A stretch of DNA of 64,000 nt, from contig NC_090175.1 in assembly GCF_024679245.1 (NCBI RefSeq), positions 49,877,605 through 49,941,604 of the forward strand. Reading direction: 5' to 3'. Shown here piece after piece: positions 48,520 through 63,000 of the stretch. Each line of letters begins with the position of its first letter. The first letter of the stretch is position 1. The notes beneath the pieces were generated by a model. The model was not told the origin of the DNA. It saw only the letters and a list, made by a program, of their open reading frames with translations, and did no database searches. The stretch comes from Pseudorasbora parva. Taxonomy: Eukaryota; Chordata; Actinopteri; Cypriniformes; Gobionidae. Both the position numbers and the translations under genes were made by a program.

Positions 48520-50030
48520 GAACCTTTTCTTGTGTTTAACTCCTCACTACCCCTACACTCCACTTCAAATACGTTCTGCATTATATCTAAAGCTATATAA
48601 ATATATATAAAGATATTGTGTATGCCGTAGTATATTTGTGAAAAGGGGAGACAGAATTGTCACACTTTTTACTCCAATTAATATTTATGAATATCTATAA
48701 TGAATAATCCATTGAACAATATTGTTTGGTTGCATTTTGCAATACCATTGACTGTACTTCCACTAACATTTAATAGTAGTACCCAAAAAAAGTTAACCTC
48801 ATGTTATCTATGAAATAGAAAAGCAGACATCTTAATTAAATCAAATGCTCATTTGTTATTGTAACTCAGTTGTATTATAAATGTTATTTTGTGAGCACTT
48901 CGTGATGAACTGGACTGTGCAATTGAAGGTACTTTGAGCCTTTACTTCCAAATGACTTTCAGTTTCTATTTACTGGAAATGCAGCTTGTTCTTATTAACT
49001 TAATAAGCATTTCAGTAAGAGATTGATAGCTTGGGCTAAAGGTGTGTGTGAGTCACTTGAAGAACCTTTGACATCCATGGAACCATTATATTATGCAAAA
49101 GGTTCTTAAACTTGTTATGAACTTTTTGTATTTCTGTTTTCATAATATTTTGCAATAATATGCATGAGGGCATGTATGTGTATATGGTCTCATTTTTCAT
49201 TATGCACACAAGTATCTGACAGATATAACTTGAAAAACTGAAAATAAATTGATGTAGCCGATATAATCCTTGAGGTGTGGACTTGATTTCAGTTGCTTTA
49301 GAGGTGCTGTATGTAAGCTTTTAACTGTACTAAAGCATAAAAATACCATCATATATTTTCAAATATTTAGGAAACATGCTGAGTTCACATACTCATTTCT
49401 CAGAAGAAGAAGAAAAAAAATGCTACAGCCAGTTATTATACTCTGAAGTCAGAATGTCTGTTTTTGTCTTGGTCAGTGCAATAACACATGTCGCCTGTAA
49501 TAGTATTTTGATACCACAGGTTGCCAGTTGGTGGAAAACACGTAATGAAGCTATGGAGCCAGCAAACAAACTGGGTCAGAGATCGCAAATTCTACCCAAC
49601 CTTAAGAGCCTCATAATTCATCTAAAATATCAAGTATGTAAGTCTTGGATTAGGACTCTGGAGTCTGGGACGGGTTCATATATCTGGATACTTCGTTTGC
49701 ATGCTTTGTTAAAGGTTGTCTCCCATTTGCCTGGTCTCCCCTGCTTTCTAAAATCTATATAAACGAAAATATACACTGCCTTAGCAGACTTGATGGATTG
49801 TAGCTACCAATGTAATTGGTATTGATAATACTGTTTGTGTTAGACTTATTGTGTTATCAGTAAATAATCTGAAGATACATCCAAGTCTCCTAGTCTTCGC
49901 TTCTGAGAATTCCAACAACTTGTATATTCTGCTTCATGTATTCCTTTTTTTTTTTTTTTTTGTTTGTGTGTGTGGAAAAGTCTACAAGATTGGATTCAGA
50001 ACGATCAAAAAATAGATGATCAGTCCATCA
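48520..50030. other. Relic of an IFI44-like 3' flank
   Basis: Shares ordered words with 63470-64000 downstream of the intact gene: tgtttaactcct, cacttcaaata, ttgatgtagcc, tttcagttgcttta, gtactaaagcataaaa, atatttaggaaacatg, tgctacagccagtta and attggattcagaac. No IFI44-like exon is found upstream of it, so the gene it belonged to appears lost. Confidence 0.65.
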
Positions 50031-50838
50031 GCGTAGATTGAGTTCATCAGCACCCTTAAAAGCTTGCACAGTCCTATAGCTCATTCTGGGTTGACATTTC
50101 ATTCAGGGCAGTTTTGATTTATACAATGTTTAATGTTGATGGTCACATTATTTTACATGCATCAAGCTTAAATGATATTGTTTGTTTCTGCTTCTTTCTT
50201 GGCTTTGTTTTGTACAGGAGATTCAGTTTTCTTTCAGAAGATGTGTAATAGCACCCGATAAAACAGTGAAAACACACAATTTCTGTCAGTGGCGGGGAAA
50301 GAGTTAAATGCCCATTTCAGGCCTGGAAAATTCATATAAATAAGTTCTCTTCTATAGAGAATCAGTTATTTTTACACTGTTGCAATAAAAATAAGCCCAT
50401 AATCTGTTTCAAAATAAATCCTAATCAAGTAGTCATTAATTTACAGCCATGGAAATTCATTGTTTAATTTTTTTTGGAATCCTGTGTGATGTTTCCTCAG
50501 GTAAAATCAGTTTGATGGTGTTGTTTTCTTCTAATCAGCTGTCGTGAAGTAATAAAAATGAACCAATCTGCAAAGAAAGGAGAAATAAAAGCACAGCAGA
50601 TAACTAAATAGAGCCTATTTCAAGCCATAGGGTGAGGATCAAACTGAAATTAAATTGGTTTTTCAGAGAAAATAATTTTTACCTCCACCAATCATTGTGT
50701 ATAATCAATTTTAATGATTATACACAATAGATGATCACTAAAAAATGTGAGCACACATAAACAGAAATGCTCTTTTACTTTCCATTGAAACAATGACAAT
50801 GTGTTTTTTAAAGTGAATCTGAAAGTTAGAGCTGCAAG
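50031..50838 (+). other. Upstream region of the IFI44-like gene
   Basis: AT-rich flank; 50555-50800 is duplicated at 40020-40215. I looked for an interferon response element (GAAANNGAAA). Only near matches were found: gaaaggagaaa at about 50576, and cagttttctttcag at about 50225, whose reverse complement is ctgaaagaaaactg. Confidence 0.4.
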
Positions 50839-50846
50839 TATAAATA
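50839..50846 (+). promoter_or_regulatory. Putative TATA box of the IFI44-like gene
   Basis: tataaata about 193 bases upstream of the proposed start codon, a plausible spacing for a short 5' UTR. Confidence 0.5.
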
Positions 50847-51038
50847 CAGCCTCAGATGAGAGCTGCCATCACAACATGCTTGCACATCCTATGAAGCACA
50901 AGACAGAACAGTATAGCCTATAGCAATTCTGTGATTCTTGTTATTACTCTGTATGGTTTAAACAACTGTGTGTTTCTTCAGTTTAGTGTGGTATTATTTG
51001 CCAAATTTATAAGGGGAAAAAAGGCACAAAGATCACAA

Positions 51039-51078
51039 ATGGGAAATTCAGGATCAAAACCCGAGACATACTCACCAG
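51039..51078 (+). CDS. ifi44: IFI44-like exon 1 (myristoylation-type N terminus)
   Basis: ATG at 51039 encodes MGNSGSKPETYSP; donor gtaagt. Chosen because it opens in frame and continues exactly into exon 2. Confidence 0.8.
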
Positions 51079-54000
51079 GTAAGTACTGCAAACTTTGCAT
51101 CTTTTAACTTTTTTAAAATTGATTTTAACTGTCCATGAATGCCAAATTCATCAAAGTTATCTATTTAACTAAATTAATTTACAATATTTAGAATCAAAGA
51201 ACTGCATTTAATAGTATATTTTGAATACTGTAATAATACAATCTGTTAGAACATTGTATTATTATTATTGTATTACCAATCCTTGGTGAAGGATTGAACT
51301 CCCAAAGATTGTTACGTTGCAAGAATGGTTAGGTATGGGTGTGATTCTGAAACAAATAAATCGCAAATAACTACAGCGTTATAAAGAAAATTACCCATAT
51401 AAGTGATCTAAATAACCATAAATACATGTATGTTATGTAAAGTTATAACAGATAAACAAAAGCACTGCAGTGTAAAGAAACGTGATTGGCGTTTCTTGAT
51501 GGGGGGGGGGGGGGGGGGGGGTCACTTGTGCTTCCAAGATGGCAACTAAAATTAAGAGATTGACTGAAATTGCATTCTGAGCAGTCTAAATCCTCTCGTG
51601 TCCAGCTGTCTCTGGTGTTCTCGGAAGAGGAATTCCCAATGCTTAAATGTTTGAGTATTGCAGCAAATGCTTAAATGTATTGGTTGGTATTACAATATTT
51701 TAAGCAATTTTTCACGTTGAATTTTAAGCAATAATTCCTAAAAGTCTTTAGTTGGCGATGCTATAAAAGTTTTGTTTACCAATAACATTTTATTAAAATT
51801 ATTAATTGATTTATATTTTTTTAGTTGTTGAACTTTAAAAACCAAGGCACTAATCAGTTAATTTACAATTTGCAATACATTACAATGAGTTGAAGAAACA
51901 AAATACAGCTGGTGAGTATTCAATTACTTATTTATTAGACAAATGCAACTTAAACCCTCTTAAAACATTGTTAGCTTGTTTGCAAAAATCTGCGGTATAT
52001 TCGGCACAATTTGCAGCTTTAATAGCAATGTCTGTGTGATTTGTTCTAAAAGTATCCACAACTTTCCCGAACTCTGACCTTTCCCATGATCGCTATGGCA
52101 ACGTAGAACACGCCGGTAACGAACTTCCGGTTTACATTAGTCTGTACTGTTATCAGCTAAACGCTTGGTTGTATTATGAGGATTCAGGAGTAGACTTTTA
52201 CAACAACGCTTCAGGCAAAATGATCAAATGTCCCAGATGGTCGCATGGATCTGACTATCTTACAAGAACTTACTAATATCTGTAGCACTAAGCGATTCAC
52301 CTGAGTTATGCGGTACACACATTTTGACACTGTGTGGTAGGCTTGGCTGTTCCTATGAACCACGCGAGAGTTACCTTCCGTCCATGCACCTGTAAATCGA
52401 TTTTATGTTATTATAAATAAAGGTTTATTTGTTTCTAGTTATTTATTTTGTTAGATATTTCCACTTTGCGGGAGTCCCGCAAAATAATTTTATTTTCCCG
52501 CGACACGCACACAATAATATCTTGCCGCCCACATCCGCATTCACCATCAAATATGATCCCGCGCCGCACTCGGTTGTGCTGGGTCCCGCGGGAATGTGTG
52601 TCGCTATAGTATACACATTCAATCTGTAAATTATTGAAAACAATAAACATACTATAGAGGGTATGCATTGACATCACTGTTTCCCACCGGAACACCAGAC
52701 ACAGTTATTTATTGCAAAAACGGACCAGAAACAGTATAGAAGTATTAACTCATGTTGCATTCCAAGTCTTCTGAAGTCATACGATATCTTCATGAAGTTG
52801 ATCTTAATGTTTTAATCGTTGAAATGATGATCGCGCTCCACACACGCACTCGTTCATATTTCTCATTTAAAGGGTTACTTCAGCGATTAGCATATGGCTT
52901 TGTATCAGTAGAAACCCTGGAGTATATTCAAATGATTGTGCCCCCCCCCCCATTTTTAAAAAACTATTCGAATATATATTCTAATTTAGAATATTCGTTG
53001 ACAGCCCTAGTGTATACACACTATACTTTCCATGTCCAGAAAGGGAATAAAAACATCATCAAAGTAGTCCATATGTGACATCAGTTGGTTAATTAGAATC
53101 TCTTGAAGCACCGAAAATACATTTTGGTCCAAAAATAACAAAAACTACGGCTTTATTCAGCATTGTCTTCTCTTCCTTGTGTATGTTCAATCCTCAAATA
53201 AAGATTCAAACGGTTGTGAATCTGTGTATTGATTCATGATTCGGATCGTGTGCCAAACTGCTGAAATCCACCACAAACTCTATGTGCGCTGCCATCTTGC
53301 CTGCCGCCATTACTGCGTGCCTGCGAAGTGTGACAGTATGACACTTGCCGGTGTCCTCTGATGACATTTCAATGAAAGCGGATCCTGTTCATGAAATAAA
53401 ATATCTGGTGAAAGGGGTAATTTATTGAAGACATGATGTATTAATGTAAAAATGTGTTAGCCCAATGTAATGTAATTAAGACGTAGTATGAATTGATGAC
53501 AACAATGAAACTGAACACTGTCATAACTAGCTGTGTTGCCAATATTAGGGCTCTGTAATTTCCGCGATCACGGAATTTTAACAATTAATTTGAATTAATG
53601 TACCTGAAGTAACAAACAGTTATGAGGACTTATGCAGCAATTAGAGCAGCACGCGGCAGTAATGCACGATGCGCTGTGAATGATAAGTTGAACGTAAAGA
53701 AAAACACATTAAGAAAGAAAATAATTAAAACATACGTGTCCATTTCAAATGGACTTAAAGTCACAATTACACAAATAACTTGTTTGTAAAAAAATAAATT
53801 AATTTTTTTTCTCTTTTGTTACTGACACATTATGGTACAAGTTAACTGCCTGTGAAAACCTCACGACACTTTTTAACGTGATGAGCTCATCTGCGATGGT
53901 ATGCAGTACCTGGACAATCCATGCGGAGCTCATGCCCTATAGTTTAGTAATAATGGCGGCGCTGCTTTACTTCTGTGTTTCGCCGGATTTGTGTATGGAG

Positions 54001-57000
54001 TTGTTTGGTATGACATTAGACCCTGGATGTCTAATTCGCCAGTGGTTCCATCAATGCTTTACCAATAAAAACAAAAATCAAAAAAAAAAAAAAGTCAGTT
54101 TTGCTTATGGTTGAACCAAATCATCAAAAGTCAGCAGCAAGTACATTGGTCAATAAAGTGATATTAAATGCATTAAAAAAAAAAAAAAAAATTAACATTT
54201 AATTACTGGAGGTTTGCATAGTATTCTTATTTTGCATTTCACTGATTTTAATCATTTTCAGGAATAGGCTATTGAATCTTTTGTGTGCAAGCGAGATGAG
54301 TAAATGCATGTTTGTCTAGAACTACAATAACCATCATGTTTCCACACAATGCCTCTGCACTTATGCTGCCTTCACGTGCTATCGGACATTTGATCATTCC
54401 CATTTCTGAAGTCGTGCTTACGAGCTTATCCCATTCAAATTTTGAAATGGGAGGGCATTCGTGTGTAATTTTTACCTAAGAAACTCGTATTTATGATAAT
54501 TCCGAGAGCATGTGAATGCAACATTACTCAGAATTTCTCAGTCGATTAATGGGAAAACAAAGTAACTTGCATTACCTATTTGGAAAAGTAACTCAGACAT
54601 TTTGTTGTAAATTTAAAAGTAATGTGTTACTTTACTAGGTAGGCTACTTGAAAAAAGTAATCTGATTACATAACTCCAGTTACTGCACTGAGCCGCTCAA
54701 ACTACCCACAAATGGAGAATTGACTTAATGAGTGCTGTAAAAGAAGCTTTGATCCTGATTTTTAGCAGCAACGATTTTGCAATATTTTATATTTTGTTGG
54801 TTTTCAAATTAACACAGCGCAATTAACACAGCGCGCAATTTCTGTTTGAGCCGTAATACATAATATATATTTTTTTACTTTATGCCATCACAACTCACCC
54901 TTAAAACCCTCCTCTCTCCCATATTTAAATATAATACAAACAATTGATGCATTTTCAGAGAAAGATACTACCAATTTATTGTTTATTGTTTTATTAACTG
55001 AATTATTTATATGACTTTTTTTTCAATAGAACTGGAGAAACCATGGAGGACATTTGACTGGGGGTAAGCTATAAATGTTCATAATGCAGAAAAAAGTGAA
55101 TTTATATTTCTTATTTCTATATGTAGGCTATGTCCACGCTAGCAGTGCAATTTTTTTTATCTTAATGTAAAAAGTGACAATGGCAATGAAACTTATTTTA
55201 ACATAGCATAAATATTTGATATATATTTGATATAAAGAATAAAAAAGTGTGATTAATCTAGTCTTTTTTTTAACAATTAACAGCACCATATAATTATATA
55301 TTATTGGAAAAAGATTTCATAAAATAAAGCATGTGTCATCAAAGATGCTAAACTTAGTGAGGGTGCCAGACTTGACCTAAAACCAGGGCAGTGTTCAGCC
55401 CCCAAAAAACATTGCAATACTTTTTTTTTTTTTTTTTTTTTAAACAGAAACAGTGGTGCGTTGAACACCCTGTTCTGATGACGCAAGAGTTGCAACTATG
55501 GCAGCTGAGAAGGCGATACTTTGTGTTCTTTTTGAAGAATATTTCGAAGCCTGATGAAATCGGTATAAATACAGAGCTGCAGTGGACACATTTGTAAACA
55601 ACTTTACTTGGACCCCTTTGTGCACAGCTGAAACAAACATAACTAACCAGGGTTACTATGATGACAAACAAGTGGCGGGAAACTAAGACAAAGGAACATG
55701 TGACAGGATGAAAACAACTGAAAGATCAACAAACAGACAGACGTGTCATGCGCTTGCATGCTAGTAGTAAACACAGAAGCTGGCAAATGGCGGTCTTTCG
55801 ACCGCGACTCTGGAAGACTTGGAGTTAAGCTTTTCTTTGAGAAAAGAACAAAGTTTTGCCGACCGGATACGGCGAAAGTTTAATCATCAACGAGCTCTGC
55901 TTCACCTTCGTTGCTCTAGTTGGTTGTAGCGCTATCCTATCGCATGCAGAGGGAGTTTGAAAGACAACCGTTTATCCCGCCCCTTGGATTGAGCCCTGTC
56001 AATGGTGTGTTTCCAGACCAAACATCTTGATGTGGGTCTAGCTTGTCAGGCTAGCTGTCTGTAACTTGGTCCGGTAATCTGTAACAGTTTGTTGCAAAGG
56101 AATAGGCAGTAGACTCAGGAGATCCAAATATAAACATAAACTTTAATGCAATCTCTCAGGAACATGGCATATTTGATATAAAACAGTTCAATGCTTTTAT
56201 GTGTAAGATGTCCCTTATCCATTAGGTGGCGACCAAGTGCTTGCTAAGAGTTGAGTTGCAGTGTTAAAGCAACTAAAGTAGTGCAGTCTGGTACTCATGA
56301 TAAGTCGTCAATGTTGCATGTGTGTTCCACCAAAGCTCTGATGTTAATAAAGCGCACACAATAAATAATGATGTTGATTTATTGAAACATCACATTGTGT
56401 CAGAAGTGGAGAGAGATTATCACCATGGCAATGTTTCAGCCCCCAGACAGTTTTGATTTTGGTCACCCTGAATGGCATCAGAGATTTCACCGCTACAGGA
56501 TAGCCACCAAACTGGACAAAGTAGAAGCTGAAGTCCAGGTCTGTACACTGCTTTATTCGATGGGAAAAGAAGCTGAACATGTATATCAGACATTTACGTT
56601 CGGTGAGGAAGAAAGAGAGGACTATGACACGGTAATCAGTAAGCTCGATGACTACTTTGCAGCCAAAGTTAACATCATTCACGACCGTGCACGATTCTAG
56701 ATGAGGGCTCAAAAGCCAGGTGAAAGGCTGAGGAATATATCTGTAGCCTCCACAAGCTAGCGAACACATGTGGAACACATGCTAAAGACAAAAATATTCG
56801 CAACAGACTAGTGATTGGGATTATGGATTGAAAACTGTCAGAAAAGCTTTAGTTACTGCCCGACTTGACTCTCAGAAACGCTGTAGAGCTTGTGAGGCAG
56901 TCGGAACAAGTCCGTGGCCATGTTAATGAACAGGCTGCCAGTGTTAGTGCTCAAATCAGCGAGGTGGCCGGCACCAGAAAAAAACCTCACTATATTGAGA

Positions 57001-60000
57001 GAGGCAGACAGCACCGTGGCTCGAAAGTAAATCAGACAGAGCATGTTAACTAGTGAAAATGCAAAAGATGTGGAAGAAATCATGGAAAAGGGGAAATTTG
57101 TCCAGCAAAAAGTGCTGAGTGCCGCAAATGCAGGAAAAGGGGTCATTTTGCTGCAGTTTGTAGAACCCAAGGTGCTCTGAAAAATTCTCAAGGTTCCTGT
57201 ATGGATTGGAAAGTTTCATCCTGCAAACCGACCACTGGTTCCATTGATCAATGCCAAAGATCTAGATACAGTTCCCTTGAGATGTCAAAGGCTGTTACTC
57301 CGGATAATCCTGTTGCACAATATGTACTAGGGAAACAACTGGTGGTTGCTGATGCACTTTCACGACACCCTCAGTCAACGATCTCTTCAGTGGTCTCAGA
57401 ATTAGTGCAAGAAGTGGAAGCTTATGAGAATGCAGTGAGTGGTGCATGGCTTATCTCTCCCACAAAGCTGGAAACTGTGAAAAGAGAGACAGAGATGGAT
57501 TTCGAGCGACAAATGGCCAGGCAGTATGTGACCAATGGCTGGCCCAGGTATGCTGCTAATGTGCCACAAGCCATTAAATCATACTACAGTGCACGCCATC
57601 ACTTGTCAATTTTCCAGGACCTTGTGCTTTATGATGACAGAATCCTAATTCCCCAAAATATGAGGTCTGAAATACTACAAAGACTGCACAGTGGTCACCA
57701 AGGCATTGTGAAATGTAGAGAGAGCCAGATGTAGTGTGTGGTGGCCAGGCTTAAGTAAGGAAATCCAGCAATTAGTTAACAGCTGCAAGGATTGTCTGGA
57801 ATCAAGACCTACCCAGAAGAAAGAACCACTTCTAACCATTCCACTGCCCGATCGTCCTTGGGAGAGGATTGGTGCTGATATCTGTGAAGTGAACAAGCAG
57901 CATTACTTGGTAGTCGTTGACTATTTTTCAAGATACATTGACATAGCTCATCTTCAGGACTTGTCAGGTGAAACAACACGTGCTTGCTTAAAGAACATGT
58001 TTGCACAACGGGGCTGTCCCAATGTTCTCGTTACCGATAATGGACCACAGTTTAGTGGAAGTGCTTTCAAAGACTTTGCGAGAGACTATGATTTTCAGCA
58101 CATTACTTCGAGCCCTTATTATGCCCAGTCAAATGGAGAGGCTGAAAGGGCAGTACAAACAGCTAAAAAGATTCTGAAACAGTCTGACCCATTTACAGCT
58201 TTGATGAGCTACAGAGCAACACCTCTTCAAGCTACAGGTGTAAGTCCCGCACAGCTCATGATGGGTAGACAAATAAGAACTACAGTTCCCACATTAGAGC
58301 CGCACCTGAAACCTGAATGGCCTGATCTTCGACAAGTTAGAAAGGCTGACCAAAAAGCAAAAAGGAGCTATAGAAAGCATTACAACAAAAGAAACAGTTC
58401 CAGAAAATTACCAGAGATCCCTCTTGGAACTTCTGTTGAGGTCAATCTGGATGTTGAAAGAGGGTGGACAAGATCCAGTACTATTCTCAGAAAGTGTGAG
58501 ACACCACAGTTGTACCTTATCCAATCTAAAACTGGAGTAATCAGGCGAAATCGACGACACCTAATGCCCACAGTCAGTGACAATAAACCATCATATACTT
58601 CAGTTCAACAGACACAGGAAACTGAGGGTCAAGGTCAGGATCAACTTGCGGCTTCTATGCCTGATAATGCCACACACGTTTCAGTGCAGGTTGATCAACC
58701 AGTAACTGATCTATCTGAATCCGATTTCAGTCACACAACAATCATTTTACCAAAATGGGTGATAAGATCTGGACGAATTGTCACAGCTCCACAGAGATAT
58801 AAGGATTTTGTGTGGAAAAAAAAGAAAAAAGAAAAAAAAAGAAAAAAATGTTGTGAAAAAAATAGTTGTTTCCAACTACAGTAATTTTATGGTTCAACGT
58901 TACATATGTTAAATAACTCATAAGGAAGGGTGATGTGATATAAAACAGTTCAATGTTTTTATGTGTGTCCCTTATCCATTGGGTGGCGACCAAGTGCTTG
59001 CTAAGAGTTGAGTTGCAGTGTTAAAGCAACTAAGGTCCCGTCCACACGAAGCCAGAGCTTTCCCAATCTAATCTTTTTTTCCCATCGTTTCAAGAAATGT
59101 CTGCGTCCACACGAGATTACTGAAACCAACTAAAAACGATGTAGTTTGCATGCCAGGCAGTGTGTGGCGCTGTAATTCTGCCACAGAAATACACTAAAAA
59201 CGGAGAAGAAGAGTTGTGGCTAGAAGGGGTATAGAGGGAATGCATCGACGTCAATTTCCCGCCGGAACACGCCCCATCAGCCGGGGCTGAGTGGCAGAAG
59301 AGCTGCTGCGTGACCGCAGCTAATAGAGGAAAACGCGAGTATAGCAAACAATTATCTGTTTAAACTAAAGGTTGGGCTCGATATAGTGGTCCTTACAACT
59401 TACTACAGATTCAGTGATCCATGGATAATGACATGCAGCCAGGAATCAACATTTTTATGGGCCTGATTTTGATTATTATTTATCAGACATCACATTTTTC
59501 GAGTGAATCCCGCTTGTGTATTGGATCATCCTCTGTGGATGGGTCAGTGTATTGAAGCGTGTATGTGGCCGCTTGTCACGAATGGAAAACAAAAGTTTTA
59601 TTCAAATTCTGAATATATTATAGACCTATTAATAAAAAATAAATAATAATTATATTGCCCAGACATCGTGCAAAGAGTGCTCCCTTTATAATCACTAAAA
59701 GCTGTCACTCATTCAATAAACGCAATCTCATAGATTTCCACAGTGAAGCTGGTATACAATGAATCTCTTATTTTCATGATGTCTGCACTTACAGAGACGC
59801 GCGTGTTAACTGAACTCAGCACCCGGACAAACAGTCAAGCGGTGAGTGGATTCCAAGTTCAACACCTGTGATTGGCCAACTGCGTTGTAGATATCTACAA
59901 ACATGTCTGTGATTGGCAACATTCGAGGCGAAAACACGTTGGAAATGTAATCATTTCACGAGTGCAAATACAGATACACACTGGGTCAATTGCTAGCTCC

Positions 60001-63000
60001 TTTTCGCTAATAATATGCTATTATTACGAATTCCTACGGAGGATTACAGATCCTAGACAAGCAGTTATGGGCAGCATTTCCCTCTTAAAGCACAGAAGCA
60101 GCAGCAGGTTGGTGGTTTGAGTGAGAAAATTGAACGCTATTATCAAGTCCGTCTCAAGCTCGGAACAGCGATGTCCATTGGGTCCGTGGACAAGCCTCCC
60201 CCTACCCCTCTTCTGGCGCCGGGCCTGGTTTAGTTTTCGCTGTATTCACACTGTAAACCAGTGCTGCCTCTCAGTCTTTCTGCCACTCAGTGGGGCGTAA
60301 TCACAGTCGCTCCAGCTGACGGTGACATCACGTGCATTCCCTCTATAGCATTGGTCGGAGGTGAGGCAAAATTTCACAATAAAATAACAATAAATACATT
60401 TGCTACTTAACAGATGTGTTTTATTGATGCCTTCACCTACCCCAACCCAATCCATACCCTTACAATAATGTAGATACGGTAATTAAATGACGCGGTATTG
60501 ATGTGCGCATGCTCAGTGCCCATAGATGTATCCCTTAACTCTTTCACCGTGCTGGACATAGTGTGATGACATCACCGTTTCAGAAAAAAATACTTATTCG
60601 CTGTACACACGAAAACGGAAGATTGCCGTTTTCAGATTTATCCACTTTGGGACCCGGTTTCAAAAAATATCGGATTTATGCTTCTAAAATGCCGGATCTG
60701 TGTGGACGAAACGCTGATACGGTACAAAATTTATACGAATACAGCTAAACGCGTCTCCGTGTGGACGGGGCCTAAAGTAGTGCAGTCTGGTTCAGGATGA
60801 GTCGTCAATGTTGCATGTGTGTTCCACCAAAGCTCTGATGTTAATAAAGCGCACGCGATAAAGAATGATGTCGATTTATTGAAACATCACAGCATACAGA
60901 CACAGAAAAACTTACTCAACCATAATGGTTACCGGACAAAGAATGAATGAAATGAGAAGAACTAAAATTGCAAACTGAAACATGATAATTAACTGAATAC
61001 AGCTGAACGGAACGAGGGTTACTATGGTGACAAACAAGTGGTGGGAAACTAAGGGTGCGTCTCAATCAGCTCCCTAGTTCAGTTATCAGAGCAATGATCA
61101 GGGAGTCAGCCCATTGACTTATGTCCTGATCAGTGCCCTGACTAGTGAACTAGGGAGCTGACTGAGACGCAGGGTAAGACAAAGGACCGTGACAGGATGA
61201 AAACGGACCCACTTTATATTAGGTGGCCTTAACTACTATGTACTAACATTTTAATTAATTATTTGATACAATGCACTTATAGTGTGCATACATGTTTTTA
61301 CATTGCACTTACATTTTAAAAATACCTGCATGTAATTACATCTGTAATTAATTTCTGTAGTTACATTTGTAATGGCTGACCCACACCACCACAAAAACTG
61401 ACCCACACCACCACACCTGTCCCTAACTCTACCCTTAAACTTAGTCACACCACCACAACTGTCCCTAACTCTACCCATATCCCACCTCAATATCAGCAAA
61501 GGTGTTTTGCAATACAATTTGAACACAGTAAGTACATTGTAGTTATTTTTTGATGTAAGTGCATAGTACTTAAGGCCACCTAATATAAAGTGGGGCCACT
61601 CATTAACACTGATTGTTCATTTAACCCGATTAACTTGATTTTACCTTGATTAATGGTGTGGGACCGATGCACAAGGTTAGATCAAGTAAATCCCACTCAC
61701 TTTCTTTTCAGTTTAACATGATTTTGACATGCTATTTTTCTTTTTTCAGCAAATGGCAGCAGTTTGGCAAACATAGTGATAAATTCTCATATTTTCTTTG
61801 TTTTAACTGTTTCAAACTAATGTAAATTGTAGTTTAGTAGTGAAGTTCCAAAAGTTGTCATACTTGCTTATACAAACAGTGGTGAAAAGATCTAGCATTA
61901 TATGATTTTATTAAAGTGTAGTGAGGTAATGCTATTCCAAATAAGACTCCATTGTGCCACATATAACAAATCTGCTTTAAGTGAAGATTTGTTAAATTAT
62001 GTTTTGATTTGACAGACAAAAAGAAGCTCTAAAAAAAAAGCTGGAAAACTTCCCCCTGAGTCATCCAGATGTAAAGAACATCAAGATCCTGGTAGCTGGA
62101 CAAATTGGAGCAGGAAAGTCCAGCTTTATTAACTCTGTCGATAGTGTCTTTCAAAGAAGGATCTCCTCTAGAGCGCTGGTTGAAACATCTGCTGGTGACA
62201 GTCATAGTTTCACAAAAAATGTAGGTATTTGTCAACTATACAGAAGTTGAAAGTTTTGTAAAAGACATGTAATTTGACCCAATATGCTTCTATATGGTCT
62301 TCATTTGTAGCTCGAAGGATTCCCCATCAGAAGTGGGACAAAAACGTTGCCCATCGTCTTCAAGGACATAATGGGCTTAGAAGCTGATGCATTGGCTGGG
62401 GCACAAACAGAGGACATCATCAATGCTATTTTTGGCCATGTGAAAAACGGCTATAAAGTAATAAACCACTACATTAACATTTTAACATAAAGTTTGTATG
62501 CATTAGGTTTGACATTAAACATATTTTGTTGAATTTCTAATCTTAGTTCAATGAGGAGCAGGCACTCACTCACAAGGATGAACTTTACACCAGGGACCCT
62601 GCCCTCTCAGATCAGGCGTTCTGTCTGGTTTACGTCATAGCTGCAGATAAAGTCGGATACACAGATAACAGACTTTTTGACAAGTTAAAGATCATCCGCC
62701 GGAGAATCAGTAATAAAGGTAAAACTGATCCCTGAATGTTTTATTTTCATTAATGTTTACGTACATTACATAGGAGAAAGTGGGTATAAAGTGGGTTGGG
62801 TTTGTGTGTTTTTTTCAATGCAGTGGACAAAATACAGATACAGGCTGCATTTTAATGCCAAGTGCAAACAGGGCATGTTTCAAGGCTCAACTTTTCAGTT
62901 TGATTATTTATATGACCCAGACAATGTATGTGGGTTAGTTATGTATATATATATACAAATTGCCACAAATGCTCAATTTTTTTGAGGAAAAAATAAAACT

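Larger units (their letters stand above)
56172..60891 (+). mobile_element. Ty3/gypsy-type LTR retrotransposon, internally deleted
   Basis: Flanked by GCATA on both sides (56167-56171, 60892-60896), a 5-bp target duplication. The right LTR begins tgtgat and ends atcaca; the left LTR begins tttgat, apparently one base changed. Inside, in order: gag start, zinc-knuckle remnant, RNase H tail and integrase. Protease and nearly all of RT are missing, and frames are broken. No env-like frame. The 3' LTR is split by a Harbinger-like element. It lies in intron 2 of the IFI44-like gene, same strand. Confidence 0.92.

Noticed and set aside
53878..54114. 78-codon frame with a hydrophobic stretch
   Set aside because: No start context, splice partner or family resemblance; lies in a repeat-rich intron and ends in oligo-A.
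57736..58884. Integrase-bearing frame as a domesticated host gene
   Set aside because: It sits between matching LTRs with a target duplication, upstream pol is deleted, and no separate promoter or exon is evident; simplest reading is a retrotransposon remnant.
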